Below are positions 42,933 to 57,083 of a DNA stretch of 64,000 bases, one piece after another. Made by a program: the position numbers and the translations under genes. Position 1 is the first letter of the stretch. Each line of letters starts with the position of its first letter. Below the pieces are notes generated by a model. The model ran no database searches. It was not told where the DNA came from and saw only the letters and a list, made by a program, of their open reading frames with translations. The stretch spans positions 310,001 to 374,000 of the forward strand of contig JAUTDP010000007.1 in NCBI GenBank assembly GCA_033439795.1, given 5' to 3'. Origin of the DNA: Sordaria brevicollis. Its lineage: Eukaryota > Ascomycota > Sordariomycetes > Sordariales > Sordariaceae.

Positions 42933-45900
42933 CTTGATTGTTTGGTGAGGCTGCCCTCTATCAGTCAGGTTGTTGTCTTTGTGTGTCTTGAGATGGAGAT
43001 GTTGAGCAACAGCCTTCGAGGCCTCTCTAGGTGTTGACTGATGAATAAGAAGCTGCCACCAGTGAGATGACCTCTTGATCCGAACCCGAGTCAATGGTAG
43101 GAACAGAAGAATGATGGATAAGGTCTGAGAAGGGAAGAAACACAAAAGAAGATGTGAGTGTCCTCCAACCTCCGGGTAATAAAATATAAAGTAACGGTGC
43201 CGGTGCCCGGAACCCTTATGTAGTTGGAGCAGTGCAACGCCAATTATAGGACCAGTCCTGTAACCCCATACAATGTCAATAAAGTGCATACTGCATAGAG
43301 CTCGCCCGACATGTATGTAGGTCTCACTTCCTTGGCGAGGTTGACCATGCGTTGACTGATACAGGCTTAGTGAGCTACACTTCCCCATATTCTCCAGATT
43401 CATCCCCGGATTCCAATGCAGTGGTTCGCTCGCTCGTATCACACACTGATGGCTACATTGTACAGCTGATACGCCTCTTGAGCATGGCTTCGTTGCTCTT
43501 TACCAGGCCTGATTGGAGTTTTCCCTTTGAAGAAACATGGATGGCGATACTTGGAATCCGGGCCGTTTCCTCTTTTGTGAGAGTACAAAAGACATGACCA
43601 TTCAAATGGTTAACCGGGTTGGAGTTTAGAGTGTTCTCATTTCTTCCAACTGGGCAAAAGATTGGCCCCCTCCCCTGGTCGCCCACTACCGGTGGCATTT
43701 TTCCACCAAGGAGAGGGGGACGTTGCACTGCAACTGGCTCCTCCCTTTCCGTCGTCTTTTGGCTTGCGTGGAGGACATTGAAGTGAGAGTGCTTTACTAC
43801 CGTCTTATCTGGCACATGTTAGCAGTGCGAACGCATATCTGGTATATCCTGTTGAATCTTTGGTAGCGATTTAATCTTGAAGATAACTCCTTGGAGTATA
43901 GAGAGCTTGAGTAACCAGTCGCTAGTAGTATCACCCAAGATACTTTGAGTATAGATGGTGGCAGAAGGCTGGAACTCTAGACTCGGCCTCATCTTCCGAG
44001 TGGCTTCATCGTTCGTCAGACCGTGTTACCCAGAACTACTTACCTACTGTCGCCGCCGCCTCCTCCTAATTCTCTATTCCCTCCATGATTTCTTTACCCC
44101 ATGGAGTTGCCATTCTTCTGTCTCCATCACCTCTTTGCCCCCTTGCTTCACTGTGCCCGTCTCCGCACCGGCTGTTTCTTTCCCTCACCATGGGTGCTGC
44201 CATGGGGGGACATGGGAGGAGGAGAATCCCGAAGATGCATGCCGTGCAAGGTGAGAAGGCCCCGCCAATCAGAAGCCGCAAAGAAAACCCAACGGCGAGC
44301 TGGCCTGGGAATGTCCGTCACGGCGTTCTGTACTTGTACGTTGCCAAGCACGGGGTAAAGCCCATGCTAAAAGGTCGAAAGCTTGGTATTTTAGCCTATT
44401 GGTTCCGTGTCATTCGTGGAGGAATGGAATGGACTGTCGAGAAGGTGCGGAGAAGAGCAACTCGAAGGATGGAAAAAGTGCTTGTTCGTTCAGGCCGATG
44501 GCGGGAAGCTTGGAGATGGATAACGAAGCGAGTCTGTAGCTCGCTAGAATTCAGAGCTTGGAATCCTCAAAATCATCATGAAAGAGATGTCACCCCGGTC
44601 GGCATTCTCTCGCCCGGGGTGCAATCCGGGGAAACGGGGAAATGGGGGGATGGGGGGGGGGGGGGGGGGGGAAGCGCGAGCGGGAAGTGGAAACCCACTG
44701 TGAGCCCGCTGTAACCCGCTGAGGAGAATGGGAGATTTAATGGGGGGTGTACCCCACATCCCGTCACACAACGATGTTGCGGCCAACACCTTCAAACTTG
44801 GCAACCCGAGGTTCGTCATGTCCCTGGAAAGCACTTTGCTAAAACCGGAGCATGATCTTTAACGTCTCTTCTAGATACAGCAGAAAAAATCCACTGAAAA
44901 CCATCAGAGCTCGTCACCTCACTATCGTTCCTCGAGTGACTGGAGTTGGGACATGACCCCCAATCTCCAGAACAGAGGGACAAAGATAGAAAGGGAACCG
45001 TTGCTCGTCAGCCATGGAACCCATCATCACAAACAGGAACAATGGAAGGATAGCGTACCAAAGAAATGTTGGAATCCGATTTATCCAGGATATAATATCC
45101 CAACCTCTTCAGCCACTGCAGTGAATATCACGTTTTCCCCCACGGGGTAAATCCGCGCTAGGTAGACGGTTTGGTGGGGAGCCCGGGAAAGGGATGTTCG
45201 GGCGCCTTTACCCCAACTTTTCCAACCCATCTGGTTCATACCGTTCCCTTCCCCGCGCCGCCATGTTCAAGCCTGACCTCGTCTCATCATCACCAACATC
45301 CCCAACAGCTCGACCGATACATACGGACCCGGTAAGAGAAAAAGATCACCAGTCCAATTCCGTTCCCAAGAGCTCGGTTTGGTTTATGACACCTACCTTG
45401 CGATGGGCTGCGTAGGTACGTAGCCCAAAGGGTAAAGTTAGGTATACCAGTGCTGCTTTTAGCCCCAGGAGGCTAGAGGTTGGGGTAAAGAACCACGAGT
45501 GCCGCGTTGATCGGAAAGTTAATTATCCACGAATTAGGAGGCACTACACTACATACTTATTGAGGGTTGTCTTGGCATTGCGAGTTGGACTCTAAAGCAG
45601 AAGCCCCCAAGAAAGTTCAAGGTGAAAGTGACAGCCATGTGCGGAGTTGGGGATGTTTTCATTCGGGTTCCGTTGGCATTTTGTATCTGGATATTCGTCA
45701 CCTTCTTGCCGAAAAGGTAGTCTTTCTTTTGATCAAGTATCTACTGGTACTGAGGGACAATAACAATTCGTCTTGAATGACGCCGGCGATTGGCCATCGA
45801 TGCCAACTCGGGATTGCTGTCTGGAAGTTTTGTGATCGAAGTAACATTAGGTGATTATTATAGGCATTATCAGTATCGATAAGATCCTACGTTGCAACTC

Positions 45901-46008
45901 AAGCTACTGTCAAGGAAGCTAGAGGTATCCAGTCTCGTCGAGACTGCGTAAAGTTCGGTAGGTGTTCATCTCATGAGATGAACTTCTCTCCTGTTGAACC
46001 TTACTTCC
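42933..46008. other. Intergenic, 3.1 kb, with a poly-G tract
   Basis: No convincing gene was seen despite several frames of 60-209 codons. A run of 20 G lies at 44652-44671. From 43150 to 43450 it is promoter-like for the transporter. The remainder has ordinary composition. Confidence 0.45.
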
Positions 46009-47608
46009 ATGACTATTCCATACAGCGGCATACCTGGAACAAGTCTGGTAACCCGTCTTCCTCCACGCAAAATGTCTCCCGGCGATGCGGCACACCTACA
46101 GCTTCCTCAACCCACCATCACAAATCTGGGCTGTCAGTCTTCCACTCCAGGTCGCAAGCACAAGCTCAACGCCTACGCGTTCCAGCAAGACGCCATAACC
46201 TCCTTCAACGGCTATCAGTATACAGCGTACTGGTCCAACAACGGGCCTGACGATGGCGACACTCTGTACCTTTACGTCGCCAGAAGACAGTTACGGCCCC
46301 GTTCCGACGCACCTGTCCTGAATATCGAAGATAAAAGAAACTACGAGTGGGAGATTCTCGAACTGCGCGACTACAAGCAAACTGTCGACGATGGCCATAA
46401 CACCGTTTCGCTTGGAATTTGCCCCGGCGACGGAACGATCCATCTTGCTTTCGATCACCACTGCGACACTCTTCGATACCGCTACTCAAATCGACAGGTT
46501 GCCACTCACCCCCATGCCGTCGATTGGCATCCAGACATATTCTCAGCCACTCTCGACTACCTCCCAGGGATTCCATCCACACACGAACCACTTCGCGACG
46601 TGACGTATCCACGGTTTGTCAACCTTGGCGAGGACATCTTATTCTCCCACCGTGACGGCAAAGCCGGACTAGGCAACGACCACCTCTACACCTACAGTGG
46701 CAAAAACGGTCGCTGGAAATACACCGGTGCCTACCTGACAGGCGTCCAAAGCAATCCGTACGTCAACGGCATGACCTTGCGCAACGACATCCTCCACGTC
46801 ACTTGGGTGTATCGAGGCTTCGTGGACTATCCAGGATGGGACGATCCGCTCGATACCAAGCACAAGCAGCAGGCGGGGCCTAACGGGGCCGAAAACAATC
46901 ACAACTTATGTTATGCGTACAGCAACGCGTGCGGACGAGTATGGAGGAACGGCGCAATGGAGGTGGTTACGGACTTGAGAGATCCCGCGAAGATGAGTTT
47001 TGATATATCAAAGAGAGAGCGTACCATAAGAAACGATGCGCCTGGAATCGTTGCTTTTGATATTCCCAAAGGTAAGGGGCTGATGAACCAAGAGGCACAG
47101 ACTGTTGATCAGGACGGCGGCGTGCACGTCTTGAACAGAGATATGATGGATAAAAATGGGACGTACCTGTGGAAGCATTATTACCGAGAACCATATGATG
47201 GTAAGTTGCCGCCGTGCCGTGACTCTGATATTGCTGGTAAGTGCGGTTGACAGTAAACGAACAGGGACGTGGACGCAGCGGGCACTTCAAACCATCAACG
47301 AAGGCAGCAAACGTGGTCAACTGGCCATCAGCAAAAAGGGTGATCTGTACGCAATCCTTCCGGACTCGACCACGAAGAGCATGCGGATCCTGAGGGCCAC
47401 CAAAGCGAGTGGATACGCCGATTACCGAGAGGTCTGGAAGGGAGACGGCCTTGGCGGAGAACCGCTGGTAGACTCAGCCAGGCTGGAGCATGACAATACG
47501 CTGTCGGTCTTTGCTCGCAGCGATCTTGTCGATTCGGCTGAGCATCCGGCTGAGCATACGGCGGACAGCCAAGCTGTCGTCATCCTTGACTTTGAGCTCC
47601 CCGTATGA
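46009..47608 (+). CDS. BNR-repeat (BNR_4-type) family protein
   Basis: Exons 46009-47200 and 47265-47608 give 511 aa. The sequence has the features of the BNR_4 beta-propeller family: AFQQDAITSFNGYQYTAYW near residue 50, an NTVSLGICPGDGTIHLAFDHH segment, DVTYPRF, LHVTWVYRG and GGVHVLNRD. Many members lie beside polysaccharide-degrading enzymes and some relatives are polysaccharide lyases, so a role in carbohydrate binding or breakdown is plausible but unproven. No signal peptide is apparent with this start. A second ATG at 46072 (AAAATGTCT) has a better context and could be the true start, 21 codons later. The intron (GTAAGT, AACAG) joins in phase. Confidence 0.82.
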
Positions 47609-49668
47609 AGACAAGGATCCCAAGGTGGGCAAAGATTCCGCGAGACACAACGAATGATCCAAGTGACGTCTATTGTCAGCCCATCTCCGGTGCGTAGGTA
47701 GTAAGCGAAGAATCGGCAAAAGAACAAGCATCTGGGGAACGGGCCATGCCGAGGTTTCGGAATAAGGTCAAAAGCGGATGAAGGGCTGCGCTAGCTTAAC
47801 GACAGGAGCTCGTCAGATAGGCAGTTCCGGGTAGCTCCCTGGAGCCACTGAGGCTCTTGAATTCTCCCAAGTTTTCGACACCGTACGCGCTCGTAACGCA
47901 GCAAAAACCAACGGCTTTCGGGATAGCTTTTTGTGGCAGACCCGGAATAATTGCTTCAACGACAGATGGGACAGTTTGTGCACATGTCAACAAAGGGCCT
48001 AGAACAAAAGCTCTCATGGAGCGTTCTGGCCTTTTGAGCACCTCGTGCAAGGCGTGCAAGGAAGAGAGTGATTGAGGCGTCGGGAAGCCGTGCATATCGG
48101 TTTAGGTTTAGGTCTAAATCCAGCCCAGCCGTGCCAGCCTAGCGAGCACACATCTTCAAAGGCCGAAGTGACGACACTTTAGTCGAGGGAAGTGTGGAAA
48201 GCCACCCGAGGGAGAGACAATATGTGCAGTTGCTATTGGCCAGGGATTGCGATGGTCTCGGTGGATGACCTGGAGCGACATGCTGTGCTTGTGGTCAGCT
48301 GGGCTGTTATCAGGACATCTTGGACCTGATGGCACACTGATATCCAGGCATTAAGCCTGCACGATATGTGGAAAAGAGGATGTTATAGTGATTGTTGATG
48401 TTGTGTAACATGATGCGTGTCTTCCATCTGTCGCGGCCCGTGGGGTATGCCCCGATCATGATGCTGAATCTTGGGCCGTCGTCGTCCTCTCGTCCCATAG
48501 CACCCACACTTCGCTTGCTCCTCAAAACATGCTTTCCATGTGATGATTCCACTTGCGGTGTGCCTGCTGATGCTACCGAAGTTCCCGAGGGGTTCATCGT
48601 GTGCTTTGAAGCCAGTATCACCAACAACGATGGAGCTCTGGGATATGCGACAAGTCATCGTCAATGGAAGCTGAAGACTCTTCTTAGCGCCATCTGTCCG
48701 GTTCAGACAATTGGTGTAGACATTGATGAATGCCGTCATCACACCGCGTCGGGTACCCGTCGTCGCGGAACTGCGTCGTCGGTGGACTAGTCGTTGATAG
48801 TTTGTAGATCTAGTTCAGCGCGGCATGGTAGAATGCAATGTAGGTCGATGCCTCGTGGGGTCCGTCTATCTGTCGGTCGGTGTCGGACAAAAGCAAGATC
48901 TGCCAGTGCCACGTCAATCTGGAACACACTGATGACAGCGACAATGCCCGACGTCTTGGACAGATATGGACTCGATGGAAGAACGGGAGAACAAGAACTG
49001 TGCACATGCGGCTCAACCATGGTAAACCAAGCTCATCAAGGAACCGTCAACGGCGGGCGACTGTTTTACTGGCGAGGCAGGCGAAGTAGGCGGGGTCGAT
49101 GGGATTTGACGACGGGATGCATGCCGTGTTTCGCTCGGCTTATTCATTTCCGTTTCTTCTTTGTTGTTGAAAAGGATTGGCGGATTGGACAGGGAACAAG
49201 GCATGACATGATCGCGATGATGATGGTTGTTGAGTCGAGTTGCGGTGCAGAGTGCAGAGTGCAGGCAGCGGAGGCGGAGGCGTTGGCGTTGGCGTGGAGT
49301 TGGCGTGGAGTTGTGCAAGGTTCAAGATTGGGTTTCCAAATTGGGAGCCAAGTTGCAGTGTTTTCAGCTGGCCTGGTGCGCAGCCGCGGGAGCCTTCAGC
49401 TTGCCATGACTGGCCCCACGTTCCTGATTGGGTCGCTAGCGCTGCGGTGGCTCGCGAGTGGATCCGGGCAGGCTCTGGGTCGAGGCTTGGCAGGAGTGCT
49501 TTGTTGGAATTCAGCCACTCAGAGGCTGCGGCCGCCAGCCCATTCAAACTTCAATCCATGGGCCACGAGCCAACCTTGCCAACCCTCATTACGATGGCGC
49601 CGGTGAGAACCCTAATCAGCGACCCATTTTGCTCCATCTAGCATGGGGCCCGCGGGGATATTCTTATT
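47609..49668. other. Intergenic, 2.1 kb
   Basis: No supportable gene was seen. A short tandem-repeat-like GC-rich stretch (GTGCAGA, GGCGTTG units) lies at about 49240-49310. The copia element begins at its right edge. Confidence 0.45.
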
Positions 49669-49673
49669 ACAAT

Positions 49674-49842
49674 AGTGACAATATTGGGGGAGCAAAGAAG
49701 GCTTGATTGTGTGTAACTGTATAAGATTCTACAAACGTATAGATCTCTGGCTACTATGTAAAAATCCCTCAGACTCCAGACCTCGGTTATTTAGGTTACG
49801 TACACTCCTATTATCCTTGTAGGCCAACCACCCAATATTATA
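49674..49842 (-). repeat. 3' LTR (left) of the copia element
   Basis: It matches 55175-55343 over its full length. Shared unmutated blocks include AGCAAAGAAGGCTTGATT, CGTATAGATCTCTGGCTA and CCCTCAGACTCCAGACCTCG. Confidence 0.9.
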
Positions 49843-52800
49843 ATACACCCCCTTAAATTTATACTACAAACTAATACCAAATTTACCCAAAAATACCCTA
49901 TAATCCTCCAAAAATCTTATACTTCTATTCCTAATATAATAATATTTCCCCAAAGTCTTTATCTATTATATTAACTTTCAAATAGATTATAAAGTCTCTT
50001 ATTTAATCTATTTATAACCTTTTTATCCTTTAACTCCTCCCAATCTTTATCCTTTAAATTTACTACCCTTTTAAATATCCTTACTATAATAAACGCGTTT
50101 GTAATTTTTAATAATTTAATTAGTAGCCGCTAAAATTCTATAAATCCCAATTACTCTATTAATACGTAATAATCTATAAGCCCGAAACTCTTCGTAAAGT
50201 TATCGGCGATTTACTCCTTAATCGGGATATAAATAACGTCGATAAACTTCCTTTCCTATATTTAATGTAATTAATATTTATAAATATTTACGTACTTTAA
50301 TTTAATTATTAAATATATACCCTCCTTAATAATAAAACGGATCGTCTATTTATTATCGCAATTTATAAACGTAGCTTCCTAATCGAATCCTACCGTTAAT
50401 TTATTAAATAAATAGCGGGCGTAAATAGCTTTTTTAGCGCCTTAATTTAAAGATAATAACTCTACTTCTATAAAAAAGGTAATTACTATATCCTATTTAT
50501 TAATTCGCTAATTTATAATTATATTTAAAAGCCTCAAAATAAACGCTTAGGAGCTTTTATAATTAAAGGAATTATTTACGAAGGAGGAATTAATCATTAT
50601 ATAAAAATCTTAATAATTTAATCTATTTAATTAGAGAATATAATTTTAAATTAATAATAAATATAAAAGGACGCGATTTATAGTCTTATAATATATCGGA
50701 TTAAGGTTCGAATTAAAACGAATTAATTTAGAAATAAGGAAAATAACGTTTAAACGCGTAATAATAATAATATAGAGGATAAAGCCGATTTTAATTTAAT
50801 AGACGGTAATTTTATATAATAATACTTTATCCTCGTAAGGGATTAACTCCTCCTTAATTATAAGGGTTTAAAAAAATCTCTTTATCCCTTTAACTTTATT
50901 TATAATCTTATTAATATAATCGTACTATAATAATTAAATTAATTATTTTTTACGGTTACGAATAACTTTAATTCCTAAAAACTATTTTAATTCCTCTCCG
51001 CTAATTAATTAATATTTCTTTTTAAAGGCAATAATCACCCCTTTAATTATAACTATTTCCTTATCCCTATTTAAATAAACGATTATAATATTATTAACAT
51101 AAAAAAAAAGGAATATATTATCCTTAATTAGAATATTAAATTTAAAAAGGATAAAGGATATATTTATAATTATAAAAGTTTTAATAAATTCCTATTACTA
51201 TAAGAGTAATAATTTACGTAACCTATATAGCGCTTAAAGTAATTAAACTACCTAACCCTTCCTCTAATACCCAAAAGGAATTTGCATATAAATTAATTCA
51301 TTTAATAAAATATTAATAAAAGTATTCTTAACGTCGTATTAAATTAAATCTAAATTAAAATAAGTTATAATTACTATAAGAATACGGAAGGATTTAATTA
51401 CTAACGTAATTATATAAATTTTACGAATTCTATCCTTAATTTATTAATCTCCTCGTACTATTAAACGAACTTTACACTTTTAGAATTTACCGTCTTAATT
51501 AAATTTATAAACGTAGACCTATTGTAACCCTAGGATCTCCTTCTTATCTATATCCCTAATACTCACCCATTCCTAAGATTTTATTTTATTATATTTAATT
51601 AAATACTCCTTCTTTATAACTTTAAATAATTCCCCTATAGGATAAAGGTTGAACGTTTAATAATATTTTAAAAATAATAAGAAATTAAATCGATAAAAGA
51701 TTTTTAAAAATCTTTACTTTTATAACCGGTCGACCTTTTCCCTTATTAATTTTAATTTAGGGTTATAGCTAAAATCGATTTTAATACCCTTCTCTCGTAT
51801 TTTTTCCAAAAAATTTTAATCGATAACCTAATTTCCCTAAAGATTTATAGGACGGTTATCCCGTCCAATTAAAAAAAATACAACCTAATTAAAATACTAA
51901 TTTATAATTAGCTATAAATCCTTATTAAATTTTAAAAATCTATTAATTAAAAACGATATTAATATTTTATTTAAGGTTAGGGACGTAAAATAATACCCCT
52001 CATCCTCTAGGTTTATAACCGTATTTTAAAAATTAATAATTAATTATAAAGGTACTAAAGCTAATTTCTCTAAAAACTCGGTTAAAATCTCTAACCCCTA
52101 TATTTATAATAAGAATTAACCTATTAATTCGTAATACTAATCTAATAGGATTTAACCTATTTATACTTAATATTAATCCCTTAATAATTCTATAATCGCT
52201 TCCTCCTCTTATTTCCCCTCTTTTAAAATATTAATCGTATCGATCGCTTCGTTCGCGTCGGTCGGGAAGCTTATAATTATAGAACTAAACGTCGAGAAAA
52301 CCTATAGTAATTCTAACTAATCTACTTCGGCGGTATCTATATTATAAAGGGTTTTTAATTATATAGCCAATTTTTTAAAGGAAATTTATAAAGATTTATA
52401 AATTTCTTCAACTTTATTTAGAAATACCTCATCTTTATTAAATACGACGTTTCGTATTATTATAATTTAATTAATATAGGGGTTCTAAACCCTATATTAA
52501 TTCGTTAATTAATAGCCGATTAAATACCCGATCTATATACGTTTTTTAAATTTTCTAATCCTTTCCTTATTATTTATAACGGCAATAATAAGGGTAAAAG
52601 CCTTATAACCGTAAATCTTTAAATACGCAATTATAAAAAAAGGATTTATTAATAGTATATTACCGTTTTTAAAACTATAGTACAATTCGAATCTCTCTTT
52701 AAGAGCTTTCTAATAGTAATTTACTTTAGGCGTTAAATTATAAAAATACGCAGCTACGCATATAATTTCTAATTAGAATACTTCGGGTAAATTTATACTT

Positions 52801-55174
52801 ATATATATTAATACCGCTTTAATTTTAATTATACCCCCTAAGCGCTTTACGCCGCTATTTTACGCCTATATATAAAGTATAGAGGGCTCAATTATAATAC
52901 TATATTTAATTAATTATATCGTAATCTTTCGATTATTATTTATTTTATTATTATATTCTATAATACGAAGGAAGATTTTATATTAAATTTATAAGCCCGC
53001 AAAGAGGCTTTAAAGATATATTAATATAGAATTGGCTTCTTAATTACCTAAATAATATATTTAAATATATTTAAACCATCGATCTATAATTACTATTAAA
53101 TTTGAATATTCCCTACTTCGTATTTTAATTTTATTATAAGAAAAGAAATCGATAGCGAAGCGCAATTTTAAACTTTCTAAATAATTACGAAATTCTCTAT
53201 ACATTTAGCGCTTTAATTTAATTATAATACATAATTCGTAATATATTAAATTTAGACCCTTAAATCGAACCCTATAAACCTATTCAATTAATTTAGCGAA
53301 TGTATTTAATTTTAGGTAGTTAAGTCGAAAATATTAACGGAAGGCTATACCCTTTTATAGCTTCTATTAAGAATAATTAAAGGTAATATATACTATAAAA
53401 AAAAATTCGTTAATATTATCTTTTAATAAAAGGACGTACTCTAATATAAACTATTTATTAATAGAATATACGTAATAAATTAAAGAGTTCGTAAAATTAG
53501 AGCGTAAGTACCCGTTTTTATAATTTTAAAAAATATGGTTATTTTCGAATTATTTTAAGGAAATAAAATTATAAATTATATTTAGTATTAAAGCGACGCT
53601 AGGGAGGATTAATTCCCTTAACCCTATATTATTTTAAATCCTAATTATTACGGTATTATACCCTTCGATAAGGATATAATTATTATTAGCCTATATATAA
53701 TCGTTTATATTTATAGGGGAAAGGTCTTTAAATCGATTAATTTTATTAAAAATATAAATTATTGTACCTAAATCGAAAATTGCAAAATCTCTTAATAAAT
53801 ATATAGCGCAATAATTTATAAGTATTAAGAAACTACTTTTATTTACTAAATAATTATAAAATTACTTTTAATTAAATTCGTCTTCCTTCTACTTATGTAA
53901 TTAGAAAACGGCTTCTTTAAACTTCTTATCCTTTTTTATATTAGCGGCGGCACGTTTTTTAATATCCTTATTTATTATTTAACTTTCGAAAATAATTTAT
54001 AGGCGTACGTAATAATATAATTCAACTTTATAACCGAATTAATTATAAAATTTATAAATAGGACGTTTCATTTTACGAATCTACTAAGGAGGGGAAGAAA
54101 CGCGTTTCTTATTAATAAATTTAGAGGACGTATTTTTCTTACTTCCCTTCTTCTTTATTAATATTATAACCTTTCCCCGCCCCTCTCTAATATTTATACT
54201 AAAATTTTCCTCGTTACTAAAAACGTCCTCTTTAATAAACTCTCTACTTAATATAATTATAAATACCGTACCTTTTAATAGGGAAGTTAACCGGCCTTTA
54301 CTCTAAATAGGATTTACCGTTATTATTTTATAAAAATCCTTAATAACGGTATAGAATCCTATCTTTATATAATTATCTTTTTCCAACTCCTTATTATATT
54401 AAAATTAATATATATTTACCTATAAGGAGAAAAGACTTCCCTTAATTATATAATTAAACTCTATAAATTAAATATTTAGGTTATTAAATCCAAAAACCCC
54501 GCAGGCCTCGCATAGAGCTATAGCTTATTCCTAATAAAACGATTAAATAATCCAATCCTTAATAGTATAACCTAAACGCAAAATAAAAATTAATTAAGCT
54601 TTAATTTATTTTTTAATTTCTTAATCGTTAAAATATACGGCTTTAATAAAATTATCGTACTATTTATAAATACTAAAGCGTTTAATAAAATTAATCTCGT
54701 AGTATAAATCTCCAACGGTTTTAATTATTTATAAACTCAATTGGATTTTTTTAATCCCTAAATTAAAAACTACCTTCAAATCTATACGCTAATCGTTTTT
54801 CTCAATTATATAATTACAATAATCGCGTTTATAATAGAAGCCGTATTTAATTATAGCATTAAATAGCTCTTTAAAACGAACCTTCTTCTTAATAACGGTC
54901 TCTCCCTCGGGTTCTTGGCTAATATAGTCGAAAATATTAGGTTTAAAGGATCTCGTTAACTAAGGCTAGCGATTTATAGGATTAATATATTCCTATAAGC
55001 CTAGGTTCTAAGCTTAGGAAATAAAAGCATCTTCCTAAGTAAACTAATCCTTAAAGGAGTTAAGACGAATATTATTAATCTTCGAGGACATTATTATTAT
55101 TACTAATTTCGTTATTATTAACGTTATTAATACCGTAATTTAAGCGAATCGATAAGACTCTTAATTATTATAAT
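49843..55174 (-). pseudogene. Copia gag-pol relic
   Basis: The clearest part is the reverse transcriptase at about 51115-50930 on the minus strand: FLFFYVNNIIIVYL, then FKKKY and, after stops, ISGEELK and FLGIKVIRNRK. Copia enzymes have YVDD followed by a block ending in FLGI. Here both catalytic Asp are Asn and Gln codons are stops, as RIP produces. Near 54510 the minus strand reads LCEACGVFGF, like the start of a CCHC zinc knuckle. The rest is too mutated for me to delimit domains. No intact frame exceeds a few dozen codons. Confidence 0.82.
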
Positions 55175-55343
55175 AGTAATAATATTAAGGGAGCAAAGAA
55201 GGCTTGATTATGTATAATTATATAAGACTCTATAGACGTATAGATCTCTGGCTATTGTATAAAAATCCCTCAGACTCCAGACCTCGGTTATTTAGGTCAC
55301 GTGCACTCCTGTTATCCCTGCAGGCCAGCCACCTAGTATTGTG
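55175..55343 (-). repeat. 5' LTR (right) of the copia element
   Basis: It is the direct-repeat partner of 49674-49842. Its right half is less mutated than the left LTR, and its left half carries more transitions. Confidence 0.9.
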
Positions 55344-55348
55344 ACAAT

Positions 55349-57083
55349 TTTGCCATCCCAACCATCATCTTACCTCCCTTTCCACTACCATGGAACCACC
55401 GCTTCGTTCTTCCACTTCCAGAATCCGACTCCCTCAGGTCTCTACCCTCCATAGAGACAACTCTCCGAACAACACCGGCTACGTTGCGGAATACGGCGAC
55501 GAGCAACAAGGACATGGAATAGTGGAAGCGAGGCAAGATCAAGTGGAACCCAAAGTCAACCAGAAGTCCAGAACTAACCTAGACTCTCGATACGCGAAAC
55601 GAATCCATCTTTTTTTTTCAGGTCCTGTCTTACCCGGAGACATCTCCTATCCTCCCATCTTCCATGTTTGTACACTACAGGCAGCAGAAGGATGCTGAAA
55701 GCTATCTGTTTCTGTTATGTGGTGGCGTGGTCTCCGCGGGCTTTCAACCACAGACAGGTTTCTCAAATTGACACCCTTGCAAACACCTCACTTGCCCACG
55801 ACTACTATGGCGATGTGGCTATGAATCCTTCCACTTTCACACTTTCACCACATCAACACTCCTCCAAATCTCCTGGGCCGCATGATGAAACTTAGCCAAC
55901 CCTGCTTCCCTGACCCGAACGCCTGGTTTGCCGTGAACTGAACGTTGCCCGGCATGTGTCTCGGCATCCTACAGGCTCAATATACCGGTGACTCTATCCA
56001 CAGTTGGACAAACAGCAACAGCGACAACCATGGTCTGGTCTGCTTTTTTTTTCGATTCCACCACCATTCCATTCCAAATTTCCAATATCAATCCACCATC
56101 CCTGGACCATGTCCCTTCTTCCATGATGGAAGCCTTTGGTTTCAAGAGCTAACCACATACGGAATTCTTGGTCGTGCTTGTCGTCCAACTCTTGAGCAAG
56201 CTTGTGCCACTCGACTCCTCTTCTCAGCCAGCCTCTGCCTGCTGCTTTGTCCAAACTACCGACATCCGCTCTTTAGTTGGCAATAACCCAGGCTACTATA
56301 CGTGCTACTGCCAACCTGCCCGAAATCCGACCCCAAGATGTGAGCGCTTTTCTGGCCCTGCATGATATCGCCCCATCTTCCCCAGTCCCTCCTAGTCTTA
56401 GTTCCCAGCCCGGGTCGTGTTTGGAGTTTGATGACCAGCTGTGTATTTTCATATACATGCTTGCCACGATCCTGTCCCGATCCACCGTCTCCAGCCGGCC
56501 ATGCTACCCGGATTCACAGACCATTGGAACTTGTATTGAGCTGTGTCTTCCTTCCATCACCCTCTAGCGTACTCACAAAGGGCACGCTAGTTCCGCCGCC
56601 ACCACTTCCTTATTCAAGTACCCACGGCAGCCACACTCATAAATGCCGGGCGTCGTGAACGATCGAAACCGCTGCAGACCAGATCTCACTTTCCCACTTC
56701 GGTCGATTTACAGCTCCCACCCGACTGACCATCCTATAGAACATCCCAAGAGGTCTAGACTCGTATCCACACCGCAAGTATCACGGGGGAAGGGCCAAGA
56801 GGTTCTTTGATGTCAGAGCGCTTGCTCTGAGTGCCAAATGCTCGACATCACCGAGGTATGTATGATTTATACATACCCAGTAAGCCCAGCCCAGTCATTC
56901 TCTCCTGTTTTACTTCCCTTACCCATCTCTCACCCCACCTGATCTTGGACCATGAGCTCATATAAGCCAAGTGTCCCAACCTTTCCAACACTTCTTCTTC
57001 GCCCAATCTTCCATCCATCCTAAGAGTCCATAAAAACGACGAACCACATCAACATCAACCAACATTCCCAACTCGGTAACAAC
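55349..57083. other. Intergenic, 1.7 kb
   Basis: No supportable gene was seen; it includes the promoter of the following gene. Frames here are short and without recognisable content. Confidence 0.45.

Larger units (their letters stand above)
49674..55343 (-). mobile_element. RIP-mutated Ty1/copia LTR retrotransposon (5.7 kb)
   Basis: Two direct repeats of 169 bp (49674-49842 and 55175-55343) bound an AT-rich, stop-filled interior. ACAAT lies outside both ends (49669-49673 and 55344-55348), a 5-bp target duplication. The LTR ends by this placement are not the usual TG...CA, so the boundaries may be off by a few bases. On the minus strand a gag-like CCHC remnant lies near the right end (about 54500) and reverse transcriptase near 51100, so the element reads right to left in copia order. 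The integrase is expected between them. Differences between the two LTRs are nearly all transitions, consistent with RIP. It cannot encode active proteins. Confidence 0.88.

Noticed and set aside
44085..44714. 209-codon plus-strand ORF
   Set aside because: Its amino-acid content is irregular, it runs through the poly-G tract as a Gly run, and nothing resembles a known family.
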